Of a DNA stretch of 64,000 nt, positions 1-9,569 are shown one piece after another. Source of the stretch: Christiangramia fulva (GTDB lineage Bacteria; Bacteroidota; Bacteroidia; Flavobacteriales; Flavobacteriaceae); the NCBI RefSeq assembly GCF_003024155.1, contig NZ_CP028136.1, positions 434,001-498,000 on the forward strand, given 5' to 3'. The number at the start of each line of letters is the position of its first letter. The stretch's first letter is position 1. The notes beneath the pieces are model-generated. The model saw only the letters and a program-made list of their open reading frames with translations, made no database searches and had not been told where the DNA came from. Position numbers and translations under genes: made by a program.

Positions 1-1
1 C

Positions 2-466
2 CAATCAAAAAAAGCTCCTTTATTCCTTCTCCTCGATGGAATTACCGATGTGCGTAATTTTGGTGCGATTATTAGAACCGCAGAATGTTGCGGCGTAGAT
101 GGAATTATTTTTCCTGAAAAAGGTTCTGCACAGCTAAATGCCGACACCATAAAAACTTCAGCAGGAGCCGCATTTAAAGTTCCTTTATGTAAAGTCAACC
201 ACATTAAAGACGCTATTTTTCACCTTCAGTCTTATAACATCAAAACAGTTGCGGCAACCGAAAAAACAAACGAGACCATTTATGCCCTGGATTTAAAACA
301 ACCTGTTGCGATCATTATGGGAAATGAAGCTAAAGGAGTTTCTAATTCGGTTTTGAAATCGGTTGATTTTAAAGGAAAATTGCCGATGTTAGGTAGTATA
401 GAATCGCTAAATGTATCAGTTGCATGTGGTGCCTTACTTTACGAAGTGGTTCGGCAAAGGCTTTAA
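2..466 (+). CDS. rlmB: 23S rRNA (guanosine-2'-O-)-methyltransferase, TrmH/SpoU family, 5' end cut off
   Basis: This is the C-terminal part of a SpoU/TrmH-family RNA 2'-O-ribose methyltransferase. The frame is already open at base 2 and encodes LLLDGITDVRNFGAIIRTAE, the first SpoU motif. The second motif (MGNEAKGVS) and third motif (SLNVSVACGALLYE) follow, and the trefoil-knot SAM site is therefore complete. The family member in Bacteroidota is usually RlmB, which methylates a guanosine in 23S rRNA. The GTG at base 50 should not be taken as the start because the conserved sequence continues upstream of it. The stop overlaps the stop region of the convergent rhomboid gene by 4 bp. TrmH-like tRNA methylation is the alternative role. 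Confidence 0.85.
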   Translation, partial: QSKKAPLFLLLDGITDVRNFGAIIRTAECCGVDGIIFPEKGSAQLNADTIKTSAGAAFKVPLCKVNHIKDAIFHLQSYNIKTVAATEKTNETIYALDLKQPVAIIMGNEAKGVSNSVLKSVDFKGKLPMLGSIESLNVSVACGALLYEVVRQRL

Positions 467-1200
467 TCCTTTTTAGGTGTTTCTTTATAATGATATTGAA
501 TCTTACTCTCTTCCTCATCTGAAGTATCATTTTCAGGCAGGTTTTCAATAAAATTTCCATTTTCATCAAAATGCCGCATAAAGAGATCATCAGCTTCATT
601 ATAACCCGGTTTTTCCCATTCATATTTGGGAGTTGAAGCAATTCTTTTTCTGAAGATCAGCGATAATACAAAGCCAGAGATCAATCCGGACAAATGTCCT
701 TCCCAGGAAATTTCAGGATCTATGGGTGTTACATACCAAACGAGGCCGCCATAAAGAAAGACCACCATCAGTGAAAGCGCAACCAGCCGATAGTATCGGG
801 AAAAAATTCCTTTGAAAAATAAAAAGGAAGCCAGTAAATATATAATTCCGCTGGCACCAATATGATAAGCCGGTCTCCCGATCAACCATGTCAAAATGCC
901 GGTAGAAAAAAATCCGATGACCAAAACCTTCCAGCTAATGGGCCTGTAGAAATAAAAAAGCGAAAGTGATAATACAAATAGCGGAATGGTATTATTAAAA
1001 AGATGCCGGATATCTGAATGAATAAAAGGTGAGAACAGTATCCCTCTTAATCCTTCAATGCTCCCCGGCTGGATCCCGAACCTGTTTAGATGAAATCCAA
1101 AACGCACCTCAGCCCAGAAAACAATCCATATAAGCAGAACGAACATCAAAGGATAGCCTATAGTTCCGGTACTAAAAACAAAAGGTGATGAAGCTTTCAA
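463..1200 (-). CDS. Rhomboid family intramembrane serine protease
   Basis: The 245-residue protein has about six hydrophobic segments and the rhomboid catalytic dyad: Ser117 in GASG and His169 in EGHLSG. The upstream HLFNN motif (about residue 66) supplies the oxyanion asparagine. Rhomboids cut transmembrane helices inside the inner membrane; the substrate here is unknown. A charged C-terminal tail of about 60 residues (DENGNF...ENDTSDEEE) lies outside the membrane. Translation seems to begin at a TTG codon at 1200, since no in-frame ATG lies close upstream; an internal ATG at 1146 would remove the first hydrophobic stretch. The gene converges on rlmB and diverges from rarA. Confidence 0.85.
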   Translation of the reverse strand: MKASSPFVFSTGTIGYPLMFVLLIWIVFWAEVRFGFHLNRFGIQPGSIEGLRGILFSPFIHSDIRHLFNNTIPLFVLSLSLFYFYRPISWKVLVIGFFSTGILTWLIGRPAYHIGASGIIYLLASFLFFKGIFSRYYRLVALSLMVVFLYGGLVWYVTPIDPEISWEGHLSGLISGFVLSLIFRKRIASTPKYEWEKPGYNEADDLFMRHFDENGNFIENLPENDTSDEEESKIQYHYKETPKKD

Positions 1201-1278
1201 ATTCTCTTCAATTTTAATTAATATTACAAAAAACCATCCAAACTAAACCGGATGAAAAACTGTCATTAAAAGAATGCT

Positions 1279-2553
1279 ATGAATCAACCTCTGGCAGAAA
1301 GGTTAAGACCAAAAAGCCTTGATGATTATTTAAGTCAGAATCACCTAATTGGCAAAAACGGAATCCTAAAACAACAAATAAAACAGGGAATAATCCCTTC
1401 CATGATCTTCTGGGGCCCCCCCGGTGTAGGCAAAACCACCCTCGCCAATATTATTGCCAATGAAACCGACCGACCTTTTTTTACCCTAAGCGCCATTAGC
1501 AGCGGAGTTAAAGACGTAAGAGAAGTCATTGAGAAAGCTAAAAAAAGTGAAGGACTTTTTACTACTAAAAGTCCGATTCTTTTTATCGATGAGATCCATC
1601 GTTTTAGTAAATCTCAGCAGGACTCATTACTGGGAGCCGTTGAAAAGGGATGGGTAACCTTGATAGGAGCCACTACTGAAAATCCCAGTTTTGAAGTGAT
1701 TTCCGCACTTCTGTCCCGTTGCCAGGTTTATATTCTGAAACCCTTCAGCAAAGGAGATCTCACCGCCCTTCTCGAGAGAGCAATGAAAGAAGATAAAACC
1801 ATAGCTGCCAAAAAAGTAAAATTAAAAGAAACCGAAGCCCTCTTAAGGTTAAGCGGTGGTGACGCCCGGAAATTGCTGAATATTTTTGAACTTATCGTAA
1901 CCTCTGAACCTGAAAATACTGAAATCACCAATGATCTGGTTTTTCAAAAAGTCCAGCAGAATACTGTTTTATATGATAAAACCGGGGAACAGCATTATGA
2001 TATCATTTCGGCATTTATAAAATCCATAAGAGGCAGCGATCCTAACGCTGCGGTTTATTGGCTGGCAAGAATGATCGAAGGTGGCGAAGACGTGAAATTC
2101 ATCGCCCGGCGGCTTCTTATCCTGGCGAGCGAAGATATCGGAAATGCCAATCCTACCGCCCTGGTAATCGCCAACAATACCTTTCAGGCGGTAAACACCA
2201 TTGGGTATCCTGAAGCTCGTATTATTTTATCTCAATGTGTTACTTATCTTGCCACTTCACCTAAAAGCAATGCCTCTTACCAGGCGATCAATGCCGCGCA
2301 AAGCCTGGTAAAAAAGACCGGTGATCTTGCTGTACCGCTTTCCATTAGGAATGCACCCACCAAACTGATGAAAGATATAGGCTACGGAAAAGATTATAAA
2401 TATGCCCATAATCATGAAGGAAATTTTGTCGAAGCCGAATTCCTTCCGGAAGAGATCAAAAACACGAAACTATATGATCCCGGACAGAATCAGCGGGAAA
2501 ACGCCCAGCGGGAATTCCTTCGGAAAAGATGGAAGAATAAATATGATTATTAA
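1279..2553 (+). CDS. rarA: Replication-associated recombination protein A (AAA+ ATPase)
   Basis: RarA/MgsA is a clamp-loader-like AAA+ ATPase that acts at stalled replication forks. The 424 residues match the usual family length. Visible elements are Walker [11 protein letters not shown] (about residues 45-53), Walker [10 protein letters not shown] (about 101-109), the sensor-1 stretch [10 protein letters not shown] and the arginine-containing LLSRCQV segment. The C-terminal half carries the tetramerisation region ending in LRKRWKNKY. The gene stands alone between a divergent rhomboid gene and a convergent secreted-protein gene whose end overlaps it by 4 bp. Confidence 0.93.
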   Translation: MNQPLAERLRPKSLDDYLSQNHLIGKNGILKQQIKQGIIPSMIFWGPPGVGKTTLANIIANETDRPFFTLSAISSGVKDVREVIEKAKKSEGLFTTKSPILFIDEIHRFSKSQQDSLLGAVEKGWVTLIGATTENPSFEVISALLSRCQVYILKPFSKGDLTALLERAMKEDKTIAAKKVKLKETEALLRLSGGDARKLLNIFELIVTSEPENTEITNDLVFQKVQQNTVLYDKTGEQHYDIISAFIKSIRGSDPNAAVYWLARMIEGGEDVKFIARRLLILASEDIGNANPTALVIANNTFQAVNTIGYPEARIILSQCVTYLATSPKSNASYQAINAAQSLVKKTGDLAVPLSIRNAPTKLMKDIGYGKDYKYAHNHEGNFVEAEFLPEEIKNTKLYDPGQNQRENAQREFLRKRWKNKYDY

Positions 2554-3431
2554 TATTTCTTCAGGTAAACAATAATATCCTTTTTGTTGGTTTGCTTATT
2601 TAAATACTCCACCACAAGATTTCCCTGATTATCGAAATAAGCAATCCCCTGATTGCTTAGGGAATTATATATGAAGTTACCACCGCTTCCGCTTTTTAGA
2701 AGAAGGGCAATTGGTTCGGGAGAATTCTTTATATAAAGACCATAGCCCTGGGCAGTAGGTTTTAATTTATATTGCTGCCCGTCATATTCGAACTGCCTTT
2801 CTTCCAGAGATTTTTCCGAATTGCCCGGTTTAACTTCAGTTTTCTCTGCATCAACAATCGCTTTAGGCTCCGTGGCGATCTTTACCGGGGTAGGTTTTTT
2901 TGTCTCTTCCAGAGCCTCTTCTTCAGAAATTGATGTCGCAGGTTTTTCAGGTTTTTTTTCAGAAGTTTTTGTTTCCTGCGCCAATAATGGTTTGGCAGAA
3001 TCACCATTATATTGATAATTCATTTCTTTTACTCCTTCAAAAGCTCCTCTTAAAGCCTCGTGGTAAGCGGCTTTAAAATCTTTTGCACGGCTTCTGCCCT
3101 CTTCGCTTTTATAAACTACCTCTCCCGAACAATCGGTTAAAGTGAGTACGAGTTTGGTAACAAAAAGCCCGGAATTATCCTGAACATCCGCCGTCAGGCC
3201 CTGACATGGATCCTGTCTCAGATCAGCGGGTTTCTTTCCTTTCATCATCACCGTATTAAAACCTTCCTTCTCAAAAAGGAATTTTGTAAGGGAATTAAGC
3301 TGATATTGATCAACTCCCTTTGTAAATTTATAGGTTTCAGGGATTATTATATATTTATAAGAATTGATATTTTGTGCATAGCTTCCAGCCATGCTGCTGA
3401 TCATAAGTATTAGTATCAAAAGTCTTTTCAT
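2550..3431 (-). CDS. Secreted protein of unknown function
   Basis: I do not recognise a named family. The 293-residue product begins with a cleavable signal peptide (MKRLLILILMISSMAGSYAQ). Residues 20-130 form a compact domain with a pair of cysteines (QDPCQGL and TDCSGE) that resembles small periplasmic domains predicted to sense or bind at the envelope. A low-complexity Lys/Glu/Pro linker (about 150-210) joins a C-terminal beta-rich part (FEYDGQQYKLKP onward). Its ATG overlaps the stop of the preceding outer-membrane-protein gene by 4 bp, so the two are probably translated from one message and act in the same compartment. Confidence 0.6.
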   Translation of the reverse strand: MKRLLILILMISSMAGSYAQNINSYKYIIIPETYKFTKGVDQYQLNSLTKFLFEKEGFNTVMMKGKKPADLRQDPCQGLTADVQDNSGLFVTKLVLTLTDCSGEVVYKSEEGRSRAKDFKAAYHEALRGAFEGVKEMNYQYNGDSAKPLLAQETKTSEKKPEKPATSISEEEALEETKKPTPVKIATEPKAIVDAEKTEVKPGNSEKSLEERQFEYDGQQYKLKPTAQGYGLYIKNSPEPIALLLKSGSGGNFIYNSLSNQGIAYFDNQGNLVVEYLNKQTNKKDIIVYLKKY

Positions 3432-4837
3432 AAATCTTTAAATATAAATTGCATTCCAAATTGAAGGGAAGCACTATTAGCTTTCGCTAAATTAGTGAAC
3501 CCAAGAATATCATTAACCGCAAGATAAAGATTAAAATTAGAAAATCGTTTGGAAGCCATCAAACCTATTTTTGTTAAGGTAAACTGATCAATCCCATAAG
3601 CGAGCCGCATCCTGAAATTCTCGGTAAACTTTCTTCCGTAATATGCAGTAACCCCGTAAGTTGGACCTTTAGGCCTGTTCACACCTGAAAAAAGCATTCC
3701 AAAAACATTCATATACCGGGGTCTTTTATGAATGAGATAATCACAAGGTAAAAATGACATTCCGGAACCAAATTCCAGGGATGCATTGAATTTCAGAGGC
3801 CTCCAGGAATTGTAGGGTTCACTTAGCGTTTCGTCTTTCAGATTCACATTGAGTTCTTCTTCAAAAACATCCCAATAGGGAATAGTTGCCTCATTATTAT
3901 CAAGTTCGGGAAAAAGAGGTTCCAGGCCATCGGTTTGATAAGAACCGTAGTAATAGGAATTTTCAGTATCTTTTTGATGGAACATGATTCCCAGATCCTG
4001 CACAGAACCGCTTAGCGTCAACTGTTCTGTCACCTTGTAATTAAATCCCAGATCTACACCCACACCCACATTCTGACCAAAAAAGGAACGACTTAGAAGT
4101 TCCGCCACCGCTTCATCAACCGTCATCCCTTCCTTGTTCTTAAGGGAAGCATAGCCAGAAGTATTTACCTTCACACTCATATTCTCAATAAAATGTCGAT
4201 AAAAATTGGGACCACCAGGCGTAATTTCGGTCCTGAAAACCCCGCTGTTATTAGTGCTTTCAGCATTAAAAATACCTGAATACAGTTTAAATCTCGCGCC
4301 AAATGTTAGCTGCCGGTCAACATTATAATTTAAACCCACATGGTAAACCGTTAGGACATCGCCGGTAAAATTGACATCTGAAAAATCAAAATTCTGCTCT
4401 ATATAATCTGCGTTCCCTTCAAAGGCCAATATTGCCGGATCATGTGGAAAATAGGCGAAAACGTCAAGTTCCTGGTAAATCCCTGCAGAAAAGTATCCCC
4501 TCTCCCCCATTTTCCATCCGAAAGAAAGAACTTCCAATTGTTCATTGACCGAAAAAAAATCATTTTTAGTTAGCCTGCTCATCACATTGCTCACCCGCTG
4601 ATTGACATTCGGATTTGAGTCGTCAAAAATATCAAAAGCGGTAACGCCCGTAGAACCGGCAAAAAGATGTATCTGAGAAAAAAAGGGAAATCCGAAATGA
4701 CGAGTATAATCTATTCGCGCACCCGGATTTTGAAGTAAAGACTGCGGTAAGTCATCCACACCCCATAACAAAGGTCTGTTTTGCCCTACACAGTTTATGC
4801 TTAACAAGAAAAGAATAATAAATATAGTTTCCCGCAT
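3428..4837 (-). CDS. Outer-membrane beta-barrel protein, probably DUF5723 family
   Basis: The product of about 469 residues starts with a signal peptide (MRETIFIILFLLSINCVGQ) and then shows the alternating pattern of a long beta-barrel with frequent aromatic strand ends, closing on LQFGMQFIFKDL, a typical C-terminal barrel strand. An earlier in-frame Met at 4918 lies inside the upstream gene and was rejected because it would place 27 extra polar residues before the signal peptide. There is 1 bp between the upstream lipoprotein stop and this start. The sequence resembles the DUF5723 proteins of Flavobacteriia by general pattern; no function is known, and a transport or surface-assembly role is only inference. 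Confidence 0.6.
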   Translation of the reverse strand: MRETIFIILFLLSINCVGQNRPLLWGVDDLPQSLLQNPGARIDYTRHFGFPFFSQIHLFAGSTGVTAFDIFDDSNPNVNQRVSNVMSRLTKNDFFSVNEQLEVLSFGWKMGERGYFSAGIYQELDVFAYFPHDPAILAFEGNADYIEQNFDFSDVNFTGDVLTVYHVGLNYNVDRQLTFGARFKLYSGIFNAESTNNSGVFRTEITPGGPNFYRHFIENMSVKVNTSGYASLKNKEGMTVDEAVAELLSRSFFGQNVGVGVDLGFNYKVTEQLTLSGSVQDLGIMFHQKDTENSYYYGSYQTDGLEPLFPELDNNEATIPYWDVFEEELNVNLKDETLSEPYNSWRPLKFNASLEFGSGMSFLPCDYLIHKRPRYMNVFGMLFSGVNRPKGPTYGVTAYYGRKFTENFRMRLAYGIDQFTLTKIGLMASKRFSNFNLYLAVNDILGFTNLAKANSASLQFGMQFIFKDL

Positions 4838-4838
4838 C

Positions 4839-5411
4839 CTAAAATTCAAATTTGAACAGACCTTTGGAAGAAAAGTCAAGTTCTCCTTTGAGATCTTTTT
4901 CGCTACCCTGCAATTCAAGTTCTAATGCCATTTGTATTGATTTCCTCACCTTTAGAATATCGTTACCCTGCATGACTTTAATGGTATCTACAACTCCAGG
5001 CGAATTTTCATTCCCCGCAGGTATTATATAATCCACGCTGAAAAGGTAATTGTTGTTCTCATCAAGAAATTTAATACTGCTCTTTATAGGCTGGCTGAAG
5101 AAATTAGTGTGCTTAAATCTGAATTCGGCATATTGAAGGCTTTTCTGAACATAATCATCATTCAAAAACTCAAGACGTACCGTATCCCTGATTACAGGAG
5201 TAAAGCTTTGATCTCGAGAATCAATAAAATCATTTTCATTGAGCTGGTAAACCAAAAGGTCAACATCAATGTCTGGTTTTAGGAGAATATCCTGTGCCTG
5301 GCCAAAATCCACATCCTTAAAACAGGAACTTAAAGAGAAGCTTATGGTAAGTAAAAGAAATAATATTTTTAAAGGCCTTTTTGCAAACACGGGAGCAGCT
5401 TTCTTTGCCAA
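4839..5411 (-). CDS. Predicted lipoprotein of unknown function
   Basis: The product has a hydrophobic leader ending in a lipobox-like SLSSC followed by FKDVD, which predicts lipid anchoring in the envelope. The remainder (about 155 residues) is beta-rich and without recognised motifs. No ATG is available: the start is either TTG at 5411 or GTG at 5390, and the GTG would give a more usual short signal-peptide head (about MFAKRPLK). The gene sits 23 bp after yjjG and 1 bp before the barrel-protein gene, so a lipoprotein/barrel pair made from one message is likely. Confidence 0.55.
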   Translation of the reverse strand: MAKKAAPVFAKRPLKILFLLLTISFSLSSCFKDVDFGQAQDILLKPDIDVDLLVYQLNENDFIDSRDQSFTPVIRDTVRLEFLNDDYVQKSLQYAEFRFKHTNFFSQPIKSSIKFLDENNNYLFSVDYIIPAGNENSPGVVDTIKVMQGNDILKVRKSIQMALELELQGSEKDLKGELDFSSKGLFKFEF

Positions 5412-5434
5412 ACGAAAATACCTATTCTTTATTG

Positions 5435-6124
5435 TTATAAATAATTTAAGAGTTCTTTTAACTTTTCGATCCTAACAAATTCTACTTCAATATTTTCCTC
5501 CTCTGTATCGAGGTAAATGGTATGAAGGCCAAATTTATGGGCACCAATGATATCAGCTTCAAGATTGTCGCCAATCATAACCGATTTTAAAGGATCTGCC
5601 TTGCTCTTTCGCAGGGCTTTTTCAAAAATCGCAGGATGTGGTTTTTTCACCCCGGCTTCTTCTGAGGTGGTGATGCTTTTAAAATAATGAAGAATTCCTG
5701 AATTTTTCATCTTACTGTGCTGAACTTCTTCAAAACCATTGGTAATAATATGAAGCTCGTATTTTTTACTTAAATAATCCAGCACTTCCCTGCCGTCTTC
5801 CAACAAATGATTATTGGCGAGCAGATATTTTATGTAATCATCGGCGAGTGTATTGATGGTAGCATCAGTAGCTTCAAATTTCAGGGAATCAAAGCTTTCT
5901 TTTAACCTTCCGTAGCGCAAGGCTTCTTTGGTAACCGAATTACTTCTGTACATTTCCCAGTATCGAAAATTAATAGGCTTGTACACCTTTAAAAATTCTA
6001 AAACCGAAATATTAATTTTCTGATCTTCAAATATCTTCTGAAACGCCAAAGCCGAATTTTTCTCGAAATCCCACAGAGTATGGTCAAGATCAAAAAAAAC
6101 ATGTTCTATTTCATTCCATTTCAT
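5435..6124 (-). CDS. yjjG: YjjG family noncanonical pyrimidine nucleotidase (HAD superfamily)
   Basis: YjjG-type enzymes are house-cleaning 5'-nucleotidases that dephosphorylate unusual pyrimidine nucleotides. The 229 residues contain HAD motif I FFDLDHTLWDF (nucleophile and acid/base Asp12/Asp14), motif II TNGFEEVQ, the motif III lysine in KKPHPAIF, and motif IV MIGDNLEADIIGA. The length and the cap region fit the YjjG subfamily. Its start overlaps the end of the preceding deacetylase-like gene by 14 bp, showing co-transcription. Confidence 0.85.
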   Translation of the reverse strand: MKWNEIEHVFFDLDHTLWDFEKNSALAFQKIFEDQKINISVLEFLKVYKPINFRYWEMYRSNSVTKEALRYGRLKESFDSLKFEATDATINTLADDYIKYLLANNHLLEDGREVLDYLSKKYELHIITNGFEEVQHSKMKNSGILHYFKSITTSEEAGVKKPHPAIFEKALRKSKADPLKSVMIGDNLEADIIGAHKFGLHTIYLDTEEENIEVEFVRIEKLKELLNYL

Positions 6125-7400
6125 GCATCTGGTTTAAAAGGGAATAATATAGTTTTTTATCAGAATAATTTGAAAAATCCTTATTGGAAAAAACGCCACA
6201 AAATGTTCCGCCCACTTCTTTTACTTCCGTGATCATTCTTTTGAGATCTTCCCTGATCCGCGTTTTTGAAATTCGCTCCAGAACAGATGAATTAAAAGCA
6301 TAAGGATGCAGTCTTAAAGGCGTGGTTACTTCCATGTTAATATCGTAAAAAAGAAAGGGAGTACAGGTGCCGGCCCTGAAACCGGGATTATTTGGATATC
6401 CCATGGAATAATCATTATGGATTTCAAGCTCTATAAGATTACTGTAATTATTAGACAGGCTTAGATTGAATCTCGAATTCATGGCATTTTCGACAGGGCT
6501 ATGTACAATATCTTCAAGGCGCCGCTTTTCCTTTCGCAAAGTTGTGATCTCCTCCATGGCATAATAGCCTATTAAAAGTCCCACCGTGGCATAATCAGCA
6601 ACCGATTTTATTACAGAGCGATGTGGCATCCGGTTATGGCTAATGTTACGGTCATGCATTGAAAAATCGCTTAGCTGAAACATAAACAGCATTTCTGTTT
6701 TATTATTCCTGATAAGCTGAATAAGGTCTTCAAAAATATCATATGGATCAGATTTCAGCCGAAACCAAACCTGCATCCTGTCAAAAACTTTTCCAAGATT
6801 TAAACTAAAAAGGTCAATACAAAGACCCAGGAAACTGCGAAGAAAACCTTTGTTTTTAAAAATGAAAACATTTTCTGAAGCTATCAGGCTTAGAGCTTTA
6901 TAATTTCGTTTTTTGTATTCCAGCCCCGGGAAACGGGTGCTGAGAATTTCACGGAATTTTAACGCCCAGATATCAATTACAGGTTTATGCAGGAAACTTT
7001 CCTGGGCCGCCAGGCTTTCACCGGCAGGAAATCTTCCGGATTCGTCTTTTACATGAGGCAGATATTCTTCATAACGGCTGAGCAGGTAAAAAGACGCGGC
7101 AAAAATGTCAAATGGCAGATCGCTAACTTCTGGTACCGGGAAAAAGCAAAGAGTATCGTCCCAGGGCTGTACTTTTATCTCAATTTCTGAAAAACCCTGT
7201 TCCATTAAAAGATCCACCTTCTGAATAAAAAATTCATTTCCGAGAGGCTGCTTCCCATAAGAAAGTTTGGGGCCATCATGGGCAATAAATTCTTCAATTT
7301 TGGAAGTGAATTTTATGGAAATTCCCAGAATATTTGAACAAATATGCTTGAAAACATAGATTATACGCGGGGTAACTTTCTGGGTGTAAATTATTAGCAT
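6111..7400 (-). CDS. Polysaccharide deacetylase-like protein (DUF7033-type N-terminus), active site apparently degenerate
   Basis: The 429-residue product matches my recollection of a flavobacterial family with a long N-terminal domain (APDGP-like IAHDGPKLSYG, PWDDT, FDIFAASFYLLSRYEEYLPH) followed by a deacetylase-type barrel. Conserved landmarks are DPYDIFEDL, the DYSMGYPN turn and GFRAGTCTPFLFYD near the C-terminus. The places where active deacetylases carry the metal-binding Asp-Asp and His-x-x-x-His motifs read SENVFIF and GLLIGYYAM instead, so catalysis is doubtful. It lies 11 bp after radC and overlaps yjjG. A cell-envelope glycan role is inferred from the family only. Confidence 0.55.
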   Translation of the reverse strand: MLIIYTQKVTPRIIYVFKHICSNILGISIKFTSKIEEFIAHDGPKLSYGKQPLGNEFFIQKVDLLMEQGFSEIEIKVQPWDDTLCFFPVPEVSDLPFDIFAASFYLLSRYEEYLPHVKDESGRFPAGESLAAQESFLHKPVIDIWALKFREILSTRFPGLEYKKRNYKALSLIASENVFIFKNKGFLRSFLGLCIDLFSLNLGKVFDRMQVWFRLKSDPYDIFEDLIQLIRNNKTEMLFMFQLSDFSMHDRNISHNRMPHRSVIKSVADYATVGLLIGYYAMEEITTLRKEKRRLEDIVHSPVENAMNSRFNLSLSNNYSNLIELEIHNDYSMGYPNNPGFRAGTCTPFLFYDINMEVTTPLRLHPYAFNSSVLERISKTRIREDLKRMITEVKEVGGTFCGVFSNKDFSNYSDKKLYYSLLNQMHEME

Positions 7401-7411
7401 TGCAATCCTGG

Positions 7412-8110
7412 TTAGAGCAGACCTTCGTCTGCAAAGCTAAGGTATGATTTTTCGGTCACAATAATGTGGTCCAGGACTTTGATGTCAAGGCTTTCAGAAG
7501 CCGTTTTTAACTTTTTTGTGAGTTGTTTGTCGGCTTCGCTGGCTTTAAGGTTTCCAGAAGGATGATTATGGACCAAAATTATAGAAACAGCGCCAAGTTC
7601 CAGAGCTTTTCTTAGAGTGATGCGAACATCCACTAAGGTGCCGGTTATTCCTCCTTTGCTTATTTGAAATTGCTCTATTACTTTATTGCTGTTATTAAGG
7701 TATAGAATCCAGAATTCTTCATGAGGCAATTCCCCAATTAACGGCTGCATGATCTCAAACACTGAATTACTTGAACTAATTTTCTTTTGTTCCAGCGCTT
7801 CTTCCAGCCTGCGTCTTCTGCCAAGTTCCATTGCAGCGACGATACTTACCGCCTTGGCAGGACCAATGCCTTTAAATTTGCACAATTGCTGAACGGAAAG
7901 CTTTCCTAATTGATTAAGATTATTCTGGACCGAAGAAAGAATCTTTTTACTCAGCTCTACTGCCGATTCATTTTTACTCCCTGAACCTAAAAGAATGGCG
8001 ATCAACTCAGAGTCGCTGAGGCTTAACTTCCCTTTTTGAAGCAGTTTTTCACGAGGCCGGTCGTCTTCAGCCCACTTTTTGATACTAAGATTTTCTTTGT
8101 CCTTGCTCAT
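7412..8110 (-). CDS. radC: RadC family protein (JAB1/MPN metalloprotease-like domain)
   Basis: The 232-residue protein has an N-terminal UPF0758 helical part with a helix-hairpin-helix (LCKFKGIGPAKA, about residues 60-75) and a C-terminal JAMM domain with the zinc ligands HNHPSGN and SEAD (about 180-195). Despite the name, the family's role in DNA repair is unproven. It heads a compact leftward series with the deacetylase-like gene 11 bp downstream. Intact catalytic motifs and full length mark it as functional. Confidence 0.9.
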   Translation of the reverse strand: MSKDKENLSIKKWAEDDRPREKLLQKGKLSLSDSELIAILLGSGSKNESAVELSKKILSSVQNNLNQLGKLSVQQLCKFKGIGPAKAVSIVAAMELGRRRRLEEALEQKKISSSNSVFEIMQPLIGELPHEEFWILYLNNSNKVIEQFQISKGGITGTLVDVRITLRKALELGAVSIILVHNHPSGNLKASEADKQLTKKLKTASESLDIKVLDHIIVTEKSYLSFADEGLL

Positions 8111-8169
8111 ATAAAAATAAAGATAAACAAAGACATGAAATGATTTAATAAATTACAGTCCAAAGAATT

Positions 8170-9522
8170 TTAAATCAAGTTTTTAAACTCTTCATTTTGT
8201 ATACCTCCGTAATTGCCGCTGCTCATAAGCAGCAATACTGAATTATTAAAATCGGTATTTTCCAGGCTTCGTTTTAGATCTTCACTATTGGTAAAAACTT
8301 TAAGATTTTTATGCCTGAAAGATTCTACAATATATTCCTTACCGATAGGTTCCAGCTTTTTTATTTCGATCGCTTCAGGAGAATAAAAAACAAGAGCCTC
8401 ATCAGCCATATTTAAAGTGCCCCGATATTCCTTCAAAAATTCGGAATTCAGGCTGCTATAGGTATGTAATTCCAGGCATGCAATTACTTTCCTGTTGGGA
8501 AATTGCTCCTTAACAGCCGCAGTGGTGGCAGCTACTTTTGAAGGACTATGAGCGAAATCTTTATAGATTACGGCGGAAGAAGTTTCTGCTAATTTTTCCA
8601 AACGTTTGGCTGCTCCTTTAAAACTGGCAATTGCTTCATAGAAATCATCTTCATCGATTCCCATATGCTGACAAATCCACTTTGCACCGGACAGGTTATT
8701 CAGATTATGTTTTCCGAAGATCTCAAGAGGGAGATCGCCTTCTGCAGTTTCCAGGATACTTTTTCCGTTTTCGGTATAATAAGCAGGAGTGCTGTAAGGG
8801 TGTTTTCGAATGGGATTCTGGGTTGAAACAGCGATATTTTTAACTTCGTCATCTTCTTCATTATAAACGAGAATACCTCCATTTACAATAGAATCGACAA
8901 AGATTTTAAATTGCTCCACATAGTTTTCATAAGAAGGAAAAACATTGATATGATCCCAGGCAATTCCGCTTAAAAGCGCGATATTGGGTTTATAGAGATG
9001 GAATTTAGGCCTGCGGTCCAGCGCCGAAGAAAGATATTCGTCGCCTTCAATTAGCATAAAATCATTTTCACGGGTAAGGTGCACAGAATTTGAAATTCCG
9101 GTCACCGGAGCGCCAATCATATAATCAATTTCCTTTTCGTGATATTTCATCACGTGAAGGATCATCGCAGTGATAGTGGTTTTTCCGTGGGAGCCACCAA
9201 TAACCACACGTGTCTTATCTTTAGATTGCTCAAAAAGAAATTCAGGATAAGAATATATGGACAATCCGAGTTTTTTAGCCCTGAGCAGTTCAGGATTATC
9301 GGCCCTGGCATGCATTCCTAAAATAACAGCATCGATATCTTCGGATATATTCTCTTCAAACCAGCCCATTTTTGCCGGTAAAATATGGTGAGATTTAAGA
9401 TTTGAATAGGAAGGTTCATAAATAGCATCATCACTTCCCGTGATTTCATCACCCTTTTCTTTCAACGCAATTGCCAGACTGTGCATGGCGCTTCCACCTA
9501 TCGCAATAAAATGGATTCTCAT
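8170..9522 (-). CDS. mpl: UDP-N-acetylmuramate:L-alanyl-gamma-D-glutamyl-meso-diaminopimelate ligase
   Basis: Mpl rejoins the tripeptide released from old peptidoglycan to UDP-MurNAc, so wall material is recycled. The 450 residues show the MurC-like N-terminal Rossmann segment (HFIAIGGSAMHSLA), the ATP loop GGSHGKTTITAM (about residues 108-119), the central GDEYLSSALDRRPKF motif specific for Mpl, and HNLNNLSGA. The ligase catalyses ATP-dependent peptide bond formation in the cytoplasm. A good promoter lies just upstream (9537-9565). MurC is the main alternative, but the SALDRRPKF region favours Mpl. Confidence 0.9.
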   Translation of the reverse strand: MRIHFIAIGGSAMHSLAIALKEKGDEITGSDDAIYEPSYSNLKSHHILPAKMGWFEENISEDIDAVILGMHARADNPELLRAKKLGLSIYSYPEFLFEQSKDKTRVVIGGSHGKTTITAMILHVMKYHEKEIDYMIGAPVTGISNSVHLTRENDFMLIEGDEYLSSALDRRPKFHLYKPNIALLSGIAWDHINVFPSYENYVEQFKIFVDSIVNGGILVYNEEDDEVKNIAVSTQNPIRKHPYSTPAYYTENGKSILETAEGDLPLEIFGKHNLNNLSGAKWICQHMGIDEDDFYEAIASFKGAAKRLEKLAETSSAVIYKDFAHSPSKVAATTAAVKEQFPNRKVIACLELHTYSSLNSEFLKEYRGTLNMADEALVFYSPEAIEIKKLEPIGKEYIVESFRHKNLKVFTNSEDLKRSLENTDFNNSVLLLMSSGNYGGIQNEEFKNLI

Positions 9523-9536
9523 ATAAAAATTTTGCG

Positions 9537-9565
9537 CAAATATAAGGCTTGCAGTATGGATTCAA
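9537..9565 (-). promoter_or_regulatory. Candidate mpl promoter
   Basis: On the minus strand TTG (9563-9565) is followed after 18 nt by TATATTTG (9537-9544), a full match to the Bacteroidota TTG/TAnnTTTG consensus. The predicted start of transcription lies a few bases before the ATG of mpl, giving a very short leader. It lies in the 47-bp gap after the TPR gene. Confidence 0.6.
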
Positions 9566-9569
9566 TAGC

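Noticed and set aside
4838..4918. Longer N-terminus for the barrel protein
   Set aside because: It lies inside the upstream lipoprotein gene and places polar residues before the signal peptide.
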